Assembly (NCBI RefSeq): GCF_029784165.1
Contig: NC_073694.1
Location: 38,049,006-38,113,005, forward strand
Direction: 5' to 3'
From: Wyeomyia smithii
Lineage: Eukaryota > Arthropoda > Insecta > Diptera > Culicidae
Length of the DNA stretch: 64,000 nucleotides
This document shows, in pieces, positions 11,500 through 22,399 of the stretch (its first letter is position 1; every line of letters starts with the position of its first letter). The notes under the pieces are model-generated. The model made no database searches, was not told the DNA's origin, and saw only the letters and a program-made list of their open reading frames with translations. Made by a program: the position numbers and the translations under genes.

Positions 11500-13510
11500 T
11501 AAGGGGGGAGAGGGGGTAGGGGCAATTTGAGCTTTGTAAACTTGAAAACGTCTTCTACGATATATATTTAAACGACTTTGAATTTTATCTGCTTGAAAAT
11601 GCTGAACACTTGATCAAGTTAAGTCGTGCCAATTTGTATACGTGGGTTCGAAAATGTGGATATGGAGTATAGATGAAAACCACTGTTCTACTTGTAAATC
11701 AATGGTTCGCTATTCCATATTTTTACAGAAAAAAAAGAGAAACAACCGAATCTGTTGGCAACTGAAAAGTAACAATGCAATCAAGCAAACTGTCTTTCAT
11801 AAAAAGTAACAACCGAAGACGATCGCTACTCTCCACCCTAATCAACCGTCCTGAAACTGACAAGAAAGCAGCAATGACATATCGTAATCGCTCACAGGCA
11901 TGTGGGTTGCGGTTCGCGTTCCCGCGGCCGGGTGCCACTTGTTAGCGATTATTCGGCTCAGCCGTGAAAAATAATACCCTAGCCTGGTAGTCGTCGCGGA
12001 AAACATGACCCGCTTGGGTTCCTTCTAATGAGCGCTCGGTTTCCCACCCTTTTCGAAACTTAGCCCGGAAGGCGATCACTAAATCGATTACGGGGCCGGA
12101 GCAATTTACTGCCTTAATGGCTTTCTAACAACGCCGCTGCTGGAACGTAGGTAAACAAAACACGCTAATGATGATGGCGAAGATTTCCCAACACGCTCCG
12201 GTTTGATTTGACATTTCGGGTTCGGATTCGGAATCACGATTCTGACAGCAACACACTGGCGGGAACCTGGCGGGATAACAATCAAGAGCCATGACTATCG
12301 CGCGCCCAATATAACATAATTTCAGCCCGAATGGGCGTTCGAAGAATAGCTCCGATGAAAACCGGAGCGAATTGTGGTCTGGATTATACATCGTCGTAAG
12401 GGGCGATGATGTGAAAATGATATTTATGAGTGCCATTTTTCTTCCTCATTGTCGTCGTTCGATCAGCTACCACCGCAGCATAATGGAAGTTTGCGGTTCC
12501 AGATTCCGGTCCTGATCAGGCGGAGCGCGTGGGACGACCTGCAAGACGTCACCGGAGAGAAAGCCTTTTTTTTGAAGGTCCCACATGGATCGGATATCGT
12601 GCCGCTCTGGCAGCGCAAAATAAAATCAGAACAAGAGAAGAACTTTGGATGATCAAGAAACCACAAAAATGAGCCCGAAGGTTTGTCATGTGTTGGTAAG
12701 TAAGTGCGTTGCTTGCTGGGTACATAAAAAAGCTGAAACATTTTTAATCGAATCCGCTATGCAAGGGCATGGAAGCCTCGCTAGAGTGTTGAAGTTTTCC
12801 AGAACAATTTCATAATGGAGCTCTAATAACAATAATAGTATCATTGTGAGCAATAATCGTAAAATGTAGACCTCTGGATAGATGAGCGCCCAATGAAGGT
12901 GTAGATACGAAGAAGACACAGAAGTTGCAGGCTGATGCTGATGATGACTTCGCTGTTCCACTCCGCTGGATATTGGTTTTATCAGCGAGATATTTCCTCT
13001 TTCTCTGTATGTACTTGTATGCGGCGTCGCCGCTGCTGCTGCTGCCACCTATTGGGACGAGGCAAATTGGCTTATTGTTTGTGTTATTAAACAATATCAT
13101 TGTCTGTGGGTTGGGCCCGCGGAGCATGAAGCGGATGAAGCACGGCGAAGTGCAGTGATTATGAATTTACGATGACGATACGCGCCAGGTGGAGATTTCC
13201 ACTCCCATCAGAATCGGTCCATGGGAGAATGGCGACCGGATCATTTCCACGGTTGGTGTACTAGGGGGCTCTGACTGTGGGTGCGAACGGCAGGTATTAA
13301 TTGACAGTTTTTTTTTATGTGGTAGAATTCTACAATCCTCTAAATATGTGATCTTGCAAATAGTGATGAGTTTTGAGTGCAATTTTCATGTCAAACTCTT
13401 GAACTCTAAGTAGTATTTCGCACCAAAATAAACACATTTTAGGACGACGATCTCGTCGGTCGTTCCAGCGAAGCGCACTTGACACCGATCCTGTTTTGCG
13501 TCCAACCGTT
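11500..13510. other. Apparently unique, GC-richer intron block
   Basis: I see no repeat family and no convincing coding exon. Both-strand open frames of 70-120 codons overlap each other around 12.1-13.2 kb, as expected by chance in GC-richer DNA. By position it is a candidate enhancer-bearing part of the Notch giant intron; no specific site is asserted. Confidence 0.5.
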
Positions 13511-13512
13511 TA

Positions 13513-14598
13513 CCGTGCTGGATCGAAACCCGTACAGTATCGAAATCCGTACACCTTGATGTTTTTCTTCAGTTTTAAGCATTATAAAAGTGAAAATTCA
13601 TATGATAGTTACATGTACATATCCGTTGAGTTGTTGACCTTCTGTTAAATTAAACTATGCGCCAGTAGGCCATGAAATAAAAATATTAAAAATGAAAAAT
13701 CAATCGTGTATCGGTTTCAGTTGTCATTTCGTTGTATCGTTAGAGAATTTACTAAGGAAACGTTCTTCAGATAAAAACGATTTTCAAGTGGGATATAAGT
13801 GTTTTACTCTGTGAATCTTTTTAAAATTGATGGAAAAGGTAAGTCTTTGTCATTTTCGAGCTGTATATTGTCTAATAAATAGTGTAAGTTGTATTTATTC
13901 AACAAAAACTGTGCCGTACGGATTTTGATTCTTGTTATTTGCTTGAATCGAAATCCGTACAGCGTGTGTATCATGCATATATTGTTGAACTTTCTTCTTG
14001 TTTTCAGCATGTAATGGAAAAAAACAAGTATAAATATACGGCAAACAATTTTAAACGAGCTGTGACTGAGGTGCGCAAGGGAAAGTCGTACCGGGAAGCT
14101 TCGAGAGGTTCCGGCGTTCCGGTTACTACGAAACGCTACGAAAATTGCACTATTTCAGCTGATATCAAAAATTAGAAAACCGTGTGAAACTTTTGGAGCC
14201 AGTTGATCCTCAAAATATACTTATTCGGTAATTGAAAGATAAATTATAAATAAAAGATGTTCATTTTTGTACTTCTTCATCTATACGGAGTTTGATTTAT
14301 TGTTGTATGGACTTTGATCCAGTCTATATCGCGTGTGTGCGGATTTCGATTCAAAAGTGTACGGGTTTTGATTCAGACAAAAAACTGTGTACGGATTTCG
14401 ATTCAAAACATGTTCTATTTAAACATGATTTTTTCGAGTTTCGGAGTGATTTTAATCATTTTGCTGGAAAATAGTGATAAAATATAAGTAGACCTATAAC
14501 TAAACATGTCAGTTTAAAGCAATATGTGATTTCTTGATTTTATATTGACCGTCGAAGATTATCATGTGCTTAGGTGTACGGATTTCGATCCAGCACGG
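13513..14598 (+). mobile_element. pogo/Tigger-type non-autonomous element with iterated internal motif
   Basis: The flanks are TA (13511-13512, 14599-14600). Terminal inverted repeats of about 26 bp begin CCGTGCTGGATCGAAA on both ends with one mismatch. Inside, a motif close to GTACGGATTTCGATTC recurs at least eight times in both orientations: two in the left end, 13917, 13947, 14338, 14360, 14390 and 14575. The element carries a short frame with a psq-like helix-turn-helix (separate entry). At about 1.1 kb it is far too short for a full pogo-clade transposase, so it is a deletion derivative. Confidence 0.85.
14014..14175 (+). pseudogene. Truncated pogo-clade transposase N-terminus (psq-like HTH)
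   Basis: A 53-residue frame begins with ATG at 14014, just after an acceptor-like TTTCTTCTTGTTTTCAG (13990-14007). It contains YTANNFKRAVTEVRKGKSYR followed by EASRGSGVPVTT. This spacing (Y-T-x-x-x-x-x-x-A-V, then S-x-R-E-A-S, then G-V-P) matches the psq-type HTH at the N-terminus of pogo/Tigger transposases. The second DNA-binding domain and the DDE catalytic domain are absent, and the frame stops at 14175. The encoded fragment could still bind DNA in principle, but there is no evidence that it is expressed. Confidence 0.65.
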
Positions 14599-14619
14599 TA
14601 ATTATCACTGCATTACCTC

Positions 14620-17600
14620 GAAATCACCGCCACTGGAAAGCGGACCGTGAAAACTTAACAGCAGCGGTGGATTGAATTTTTACCCTGCGGGTCCTGAGAC
14701 GCTGGAACGCGCTCAGAAGAGAGCCGGTGGAAATCATTCGCATTGGCGGGGGGGTTCTGGTTTCGGACGTCTGTCCGAAATTGGAAGCGAAGAACTGCGT
14801 GAAGTTCCAAAAATGGGAGCAACTTGCTTCGCCTAATTGGGCCTAATTATGCGCGAGCTCCTCCGCGAACGTAATTGAAGCGGCGAAGATCGACTAAAGG
14901 ACCAAAGGAATGTTGTGTGTAAAATCGAAAAACAAAAACATTTTTATAAAGAGGCGGCAGAAGAAGCTTATGTGATTTTTGACAGATCGTCGCGTTTTGT
15001 TGGGTTGGAAAAAAATTCCATTCCAATTCGTGACCAAAACCGGTGGAGTTTGAAAACATTGGTTTTTATCCTCCTTGTGCTAGTTACGATCGTTCGAATT
15101 CGAACGCTTCGTCGAACAAAGAACTTTACTCTTGAAGACTCGCACATCGCGGTTGACATGACGGTTCTATCTAAACATCGAAACATTCACTGCGCGGATG
15201 CTTCCATTATGCTTGATCGCGCCAACATTGTCTAATTGATGGGCTTTCTGCTTTCGCCACCCTCTCTTCTCCAGGGTCAACCCGCGTGGTAAGACAAGCC
15301 GTCTCGATGGGTGGCAAATCGGAAAGTTCACTCCTGCGATCGGAGTCCATTACGTGATGTGAACGCGCACATTTTCTGCTCTTGGATGGAGATGGCGAGA
15401 CCCCTATCAAGGGGTAAAGATATATCGGCTGCTTGCGCTCTGTCCAGACCCAGGGTCCAGTTCAGAGCACTTCACTTCACTGATGTGAGTGGATCATTTT
15501 CCGTGTGAAATTACTTAATTGAGCTTTAAAAGCAATTTCACGATCGATAAATATTGTTTTGCAAGGCAAACTGCACCCGTGTTACTATTGGCGTTATGAC
15601 TTCCGTAGGGAGCGAGTCTCTGCTGCGTGAAAATTACTGCTAATGGAGTGCGCATTGATTGCGCCCTTGCAAGCGAAACACAGTTGCACTTCTATCACGG
15701 AAGGTTACTCGATCAGCATCGAACGAACTGAGCTTTCAGCAGTCAGCAAAAGTTCTGCACTTTAGCTGACTGGTTGAGTGATCGGTTGATGGGTTCAGCG
15801 TAGGAGGTTTGCCACAACCATACTTTCTAATCCGGGTGGGTTTGGCTGGCAATTCATCTCCTCATTCCAGATAGCCATCAAATTACGTGTGCCAGAAAAA
15901 CGAGACGTACAAAAATATGTTGATCAACATCATCGGCCTCACCTTGTTCCGCGCGACGAGCTGCGAATGCGTTGCTGTACAGTGGAAACCGAACCGTAAA
16001 ACCGCACGATTATCGCGAAATCAGTTCACTCTGCAACGCCACCTTTCTACGGTGTAGTAGCAGTAAACTAACCTTTTAATGAGACTCCAGGTTGTTTATT
16101 ATTATTAGATTTGTTCATGCGTCACACGTTTCGCTGTCGTCTCTAGCGGGAGGAGGAGAAGCAATTCACGATGGTGGCGGAGATGGTTTTGCTTAAGATT
16201 TTAATTGCCGATAGTTCGATCGATCGATTGCAATTTCGACTTTTGCCTGTCAGCCTTCCCGCTGCATAACTCGAAACAGCTGCGGTAAAATCGAAAACGA
16301 GAGTAATTATATAATAACTTATAAATCAAGCCAGGAACGTCTGTCCTTGATTGGATTAAATGCTTTACATGTTTCTGCTGCCTGGTTAGAAGGACAGCCT
16401 CATATGAATAAAAAAATAAAAAAGTGTTCACACTCATACGCCCTGGGAGCTGTGCTACCGTCTAGGACCTCTACTAACTATACTAAGGGAAACGGCTTAC
16501 TCACTTACTCGCCACGGACGGCTGCCACTGTCGTCGTAGTCGGGTTAGGCAATCTGGTTTGCAGCTGCACGAAAAGTTTGCTCGTCGAGAACTAACAGGA
16601 TGTCGAAGATCGTGACGCCATTAAGTCAAACAGACGGAGTAAAATATTAATATCGAAGCTTTCGATTCGGATCGTCAACATAATTGTTGTGCGCCACTGG
16701 GTTTTGCTCTCTCTCTCCTCCACTTCTAACCGTGTACTTGTGTGTGCCATTAGCAAAGTCGGTGTGACAGTTCACCCGAAAAAGTTGTTTATTTAGCGTG
16801 CGATGATCGCGCGCAAATAAATCATTCCTCATGGCTTCACTTTCCCAGAGTAAGGGCTGAGAAACTGTATCAACCGGGCGCGCAGCATCGAAGTGCCACC
16901 ACACGGATGGAAAACTGGTGAACAGGATAGTGTTCAGCTATAATGTAAATATATAAACAAATGTGTCGTTTTTGCTTAGGTCAGGCCTCTTTGGTGGTTC
17001 CCGCGTTGAAAGCCGTTCTTTTTCTCTCTCCACTTGAGCAGCTTTGGTTACGGTTTTTTGTTTTGTTTATGCATAATTTGTTGTCAGCATAAGGCTGATT
17101 TGCACGAGTGTGCAGTGTGAAGAATTGTTGATTCATAATGAGATTGCAACGTTGTGACTGAAATTCGATCTGATTTAGTGCTGGTACTAGATCGATCGAT
17201 CGATCATGTTCTAAGCGTGCATAGGTTTTTTTTTTTCAATCTCGCTTTTGTTGCAGAAAATCGAATCAGTCAACAGCTAGATGCTAGAAATTGCTACAAG
17301 CAAAAAATAGCTTCCTTCTGAGGGTCTACTTTTTACATGATTTAACCCTTAGATATGATGAAATCCGTTTTGCAGAGGGGAAAAACCCTACGTCAAAATA
17401 ATGCTAATCAGACTCAAAACGTACACGAACAACCATAAACATCGATCTTCTGTGATATCACCCAGGTGTCTGCTGTATTCCACACTTCTATTGTTAGCAA
17501 TATCAGGGTTGCCATGCTTATAATATTATCAGTACTTGTGTGTAGGCTTTTTATCCCTCCTTTTCAAGCTCCGAGACTCGTTACTCTTGCCAATACTATC

Positions 17601-17800
17601 GCCAATAAGGTTAGCTGGAGAGGTTTCAACTAAATGTTCCTCTGACCAGTTTTAATGTAAGAGAGACTTGCTTTGACAAGTGGAAGTCACCAGGTTTTGT
17701 AGAATTCAACGTGAAAGGTTAGTGGAAAAGACCAAAAATGAACCCACAAAGACTCGAAATCACGACCACCTGCTTGGCAAAGCGGATTCTGTAATCTTGC
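14620..17800. other. Apparently unique intron block
   Basis: No gene or named repeat is supported. The block contains a short ATCGATCGATCGATC run near 17194 and mixed GC content. Open frames reach about 106 codons (14915-15235, plus strand) without domain features. It is a candidate regulatory interval of the Notch intron. Confidence 0.45.
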
Positions 17801-17816
17801 GCCTACGAAGCTTCCC

Positions 17817-18095
17817 AAAATGAAACTACTATGCTACTGTGCTTCCTGCTTCCATCCGACACGAAAAAAAAAGTTCTGCCCGCCGCATAGGTGCAATATG
17901 CAACACGCAATGGCGTTAAAAACTGTTGCGTGTCTGAAAAAACGGCATCTTCTGCTATATGTTTCCATCCGACAAGCGAAAAATATTGTCTTCTTTCCCA
18001 GTCGTGAAACGATAAAACGTCTAATTTTGTTGCAAGTCTGAGAGCTTTATCGATCCAGCTCCACTGTTTGCTAACACGAAATATATTCATATTTT
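17817..18095 (+). repeat. CAACACGCAA repeat family, copy 1
   Basis: The segment shares GTGCAATATGCAACACGCAA, an adjacent AACTGTTGCGT and TTTCCATCCGACA, and an end block CTCCACTGTTTGCTAACAC with 18526-18775. A third, inverted relative lies at 50405-50640. The near-palindromic pair GCAACA...TGTTGC is retained in copies 1 and 2. Confidence 0.75.
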
Positions 18096-18525
18096 ATACA
18101 GAATTAAATCCCTTTACAAGACGCGAAAACTGGAGAAATTATTTAACTTGCAAAAAAGGCGGAACCACTTACAACATTTGAAATGAGCATCGCGATCCTT
18201 CTGAGGCAAAAACCAGATAAGACAAGGAATGATATTATGTCAGTTTATGTCAGTCGAATATCGTACGCGGTCTGATAATGACGCATTAATGCGATAAGTG
18301 AGTGAGATTTTCAATTGCAATAATCGGTTTTCTTCAAGATTATTACAGAAAGACGTTAATAAATGATTTTTATTCAGTTGCAATTGTCGTCAAAATCCTC
18401 TATGGATACGGAGTAATTTTAGGTCCATTATGACTCAAAACTAATCCGATTTCAAATAAAAAATCGGCGTGTTATGCTGAAAATTCTCATGTCTGTCACC
18501 AGTCAATGTCAGCACAAACAGCATT

Positions 18526-18775
18526 TTGTTGTTCCCCAGTCGCACAAGTGCAATATGCAACACGCAACAGCGAAAGAAACTGTTGCGTAGCTACAGCTGT
18601 ATCTACTGCTGTTTGCTCCCATCCGATAGGAGAAGAATTGAATTGTCTCTTTTTCGACCATACGTTATTTTATTTTTTGAACTGAATTGTCTCCTTTCCG
18701 ATCATATGTTATTTTATAGCGTTGCTGAGAGGTACATCGGTTCGGTTTCACTGTTTGCCAACACTAAATGAAATT
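18526..18775 (+). repeat. CAACACGCAA repeat family, copy 2
   Basis: It contains GTGCAATATGCAACACGCAA, then CTGTTGCGTAGCTACAGC, CTCCCATCCGATAGG and the end block TTCACTGTTTGCCAACAC, collinear with 17817-18095. It carries an internal direct duplication (TTGAATTGTCTC... and TGAATTGTCTCC...). Confidence 0.75.
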
Positions 18776-18804
18776 CATGTTGTGGCGACACACGGACAGC
18801 AATT

Positions 18805-20060
18805 CCATGCAAAAATGGCCTATCCGATTTTTTTTCGTACGTACTAAATATCGTCATAGATGTTCTTTAATCAAAAATTTTAGATCCGTATTTTGTTTAC
18901 CCCTTAGGGTCACACTTTCTGTCATAGAGTTGCTCGAAAAATCAATTATTCCAAATTTTAAATTTTCAAAAGTTTGTTACAATTGTGAATTTTTTAACAT
19001 CAAATTGAAGGTAATTAATGGTCCTTTCAAAGAAAAATATCAAACTGTTAATAATAACCGTTCAAAAATTATAGTAAGGACAGTTTTTGCCGTTTCCAGA
19101 GCCGGTAACGACTGAGTGACACGAAAATAGGAACTTTAGAAACCAAATGCCTGAAAAAAAAAAACCAGAAAGACACTTAAAACGAATCGAAAAGAGACCC
19201 TATAGAAAATTTATGAAGGAGAAATTCAGGCTAACAAGCGAAAAACATTTGATTTGTGAAAAAGGCTTTTTAATTTTAAAATTAAATGCATTGTCTGAAA
19301 AAACATTATTACACTATTAAATCCCGACAGATAATTTAGATGAGAAATAGAAAAAGAAAAGGTGATAAAAAAAGACTTTTTAGAGATTAGCTTTAAAGAG
19401 ACCAAGTCTCTAAAAAAAGACCTGCTACCAACTGTGCGTTCTGGAGAGTTTGAGACCCACAATACAATACAATACCCACAATTTCATTCTATATAAAATA
19501 TTGAATGTTCACAGAGGTATATTTATTTTATTTTGGATATAGAATTTTCTTACCTCCCCAGTTGGTATCGTTGTTAGTTGGTAGTTGGATCGTAGCGCTA
19601 GCCCCGCATCTGTCCTGTACACTTAACGGTTGGCTGCGAAGTCTGTGTATAGTAAACAGAAGGTCAAGTTCCGAATCGGAATGTAGCACCAAGGCTTTGC
19701 TTTGCTTTTATAGAATTTTCTCAATCCTTAAAAGATTTTAAAGTTCTCCTGGGTCTTAAACCTCCCAAAACGGCGAAAAACATAATTCGTGGGAAAATGA
19801 CCAAATTGTTATTCATTGTTATTCGTTATTGTTATTCAAAGTACAGTTTGATACTTTTCCTCAAAAAACACATTATTTACCTTCAATTTGGCGCTAAAAG
19901 ATTCAAAATCGATATTTTTTTTGATAGGTCTAAAACAGATCTATAACCCTAAGGGCCAAACAAAGAATACAAGTCTAAAATTTTTCCGATAAAGAGCAAC
20001 TGTAGCGATTTTGAATATGATCGGAGCAAAAACAATTCAGGATAGGTTATTTTTGCATGG
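18805..20060. repeat. Long imperfect inverted repeat (arms about 250 bp) with SINE in the loop
   Basis: The left arm (about 18805-19063) begins CCATGCAAAAATGGCCTATCC and includes CCTTAGGGTCA and AAATTGAAGGTAATTAATG. The right arm (about 19826-20060), read inverted, has CCATGCAAAAATAACCTATCC, CCCTTAGGGTTA and CAAATTGAAGGTAAATAATG in the same order. Identity by eye is about 70-75%. The loop holds a SINE fragment (19570-19711). Probably an old fold-back or long-TIR element. Confidence 0.7.
19570..19711 (+). mobile_element. tRNA-derived SINE, 5'-truncated copy
   Basis: The segment from GGATCGTAGCGCTAGCCCCG through TGTCCTGTACACTTAACGG, GGTCAAGTTCCGAATCGGAA and CACCAAGGCTTTGCTTT matches the body and 3' end of the copy at 52177-52730 on the minus strand. 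The tRNA-like head is missing here. It lies inside the loop of the inverted repeat 18805-20060. Confidence 0.85.
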
Positions 20061-20089
20061 ACTTGTGAAACTGGGAAAATGATATAATC

Positions 20090-22200
20090 TGAAAAAATGC
20101 TTGACTAAAAATTTACTGACTTAACGTTTTTTTGCTTTAAAAAGAAAAAACTTGAAAAACCCAATAATAATTATATAGTGTCTATTTTCTCAAACTATTT
20201 GTAACTTATTTAAGCGACATTGCTTGAAGGATGAAAAAAAACAGATTACAGTACTAAGTAAACATAACAACGGAAGTAATCTTTTGATTTCTTGATTACT
20301 GATATCATTACAAATTGTTATTCGTGTTTTTCGCAAATTACTTTCGTAAATAACTTTCTATAGATCGTTTGTCTGTTTATATTGTAATAATTTGCAACAT
20401 ATTAACCTTGATTTATTCTTTAATTTTATCATAAGTATTCACTTTTCTACGCTTAATTGACTTTTTTTGCTATTGTTCCGTGTGGCTGGTTTTATTTTGT
20501 TTTTTTTTTAGCTCTTGTGAATTATTTCAAAATTCAAAATAAAATTTGTAATTGTTAGTAGAAGTTTTCATTGATTTTCCAAATATTTCTGATATTTGTT
20601 TTTTTACGAATCTTTTCTGATTGTCACTATTTTCGAGTCCTTTGATATTTTATTGCATCTAATCAATTTTTGTTTTGATGACTCGACATGCCCAAGCATA
20701 ACTTTCAGTGGTCACGTATAAAAGCTAACATACAGACAATTGGTCTTCTATCAGATCACAGTTGCACCAGCAGTGCGGTGAGTGGCAGTGCAACAGGCGG
20801 CGATTTCAAATATTTCGGAGCCTTCCATAGCGGACGGACCAGCAGAGAAACAGCACTTGATTTGTATTCTCCCGTATGTGTGGGACTGGGAGGCACCGTC
20901 ATACAGGAGGCATATCTCCAGCTTTGCGAAAGGCTATAACTGTTTTGACATTGAGTTTTACCCGAATAGTGATTTGGTGAGTGGTAGAAAAATTTCAACT
21001 ACTCCACAATGAAATGATTTTGTGGCGCTTAAACGCCGCGACCTGACTTTACCGTCCATATGGTACTGTCTTAGAAATTTAAGTTTGCTACTGCTTATAC
21101 CAGGCATTGGAAAAGAACTCTTAGAGAAGAAGAAGTCTTGTAGACGACAGAATGAAAAAGAAAACGAAACACTAAAAAGAAAAACTAGAGTACACTGTGC
21201 GAGTGGCAGAAAAATCGGTTATTCAGGGTTGCGTATTTTAGGGGGCCGGGGAGTTCTATTTACCGTAACTTATTTGTTGTATAGGGGGAGGAAGGGGGCC
21301 TGTATTTTATAATTTTAATTATTTTTTTCACATCTTTCAATCTTCTCCAGTTTGTTTGTTGAATATCTAAAGATTTTGTTATGATAAAAGAACAGTCATT
21401 CTACAATTATGGGTTATTAAATGTGTTAAATGTGTGTAACATTGGAAAAATAATAAACTGCCAATGTTTTACCGTTTACTTCTGTATTCTAGTATTGTAT
21501 ACTTTCGACCAGCAATTTGTTTCACTGCAACTGATGTGAATAAATCGGTCGGGAAGAAAAACATAGCGAAAGACACAATCATGGGGCACTTTTGGCATTC
21601 GAGATCGTCTATCTAATCCATCACAAACGTAATTTTATTGTTGTGACAGCTTGAAAATAAATTATTTTATTCAGTCTGATGCATTATCGTGCGAAAGTAA
21701 CGAAAATAACCAAAATATGGACTGACCCACAATTGTGCACTGCAAAATGTAACACTATTTCAATTATGGGTCACTTCACTTAATGCACTGAGCGAGATTA
21801 TTATTTTTCAGTGACATTTGCAAATTAAACCCGCATCAGCCCAGCTTTCCCCGTGAAAAAAAATTTTTTTTTCAACTTCAGATAGCTACTGCGACCGTGT
21901 ACAAAACTAAACCAATTTCATGTATTTTTTCTGTCAAGTGACATCTATTGGCGTTCATAGGAGTATTATCAAATGATGGAAATGTCATTGAATTGTATTT
22001 TAAATGTTTTGATTTTTTTTAAATTTTTGTTAAAGTGACTCATAATTGTGAGTGCCTGTATCTTGAAACAAGAAATATTGAGAGTAGCGAGGTTTTTGTG
22101 ACGAGAGACAGACGAAACCTTAACAAAATTGGAATAATAAAATGTTTCTATGGGAATAACTCAAATGTCTTAACGGAAGATTAAAAATCGATTAGAAAAT
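20090..22200. other. AT-rich intronic sequence, no gene recognised
   Basis: The stretch between the long inverted repeat and the second 148-bp MITE is AT-rich. Segments resembling CAATTATGGGT recur at 21401 and 21758, and inverted at 21727, which hints at further old repeats. No element boundaries could be set. Confidence 0.4.
20717..20780 (+). promoter_or_regulatory. Possible TATA promoter with a downstream splice donor
   Basis: CGTATAAAAGC at 20715-20725 is followed about 30 nt later by a weak initiator-like ATCAGATC, and then by GCGGTGAGTGGC, a consensus-like donor, near 20775. A promoter or an LTR start is possible, but no flanking LTR pair or downstream gene was found. This is an isolated motif match. 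Confidence 0.2.
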
Positions 22201-22214
22201 TATCATGAAGTAGA

Positions 22215-22362
22215 TTAACCCTCTAGTGCCCAAGTTAATTTTCAGACGGACTTTGAAAAAATCACTATGAAACTTTATGAACATTTTTTGAGTATTGATT
22301 GAAGCTTTTTAAAGGTTTAACTAAAGACCGTCTGAACGCGGCACTGGGCACTAGAGGATTAA
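22215..22362. mobile_element. TTAA-flanked MITE, copy 2 (148 bp)
   Basis: This is the same family as 981-1128: the ends are TTAACCCTCTAGTGCCCA and its inverse (one mismatch, AGAGGATTAA), TTAA flanks on both sides, and the length is 148 bp. The interior has diverged while the ends are preserved. It sits inside the Notch giant intron, whereas copy 1 lies in the next long intron. Confidence 0.9.
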
Positions 22363-22399
22363 AACAGAAATCCAAAAATTTTAAGAATTAAAGTAAGTG

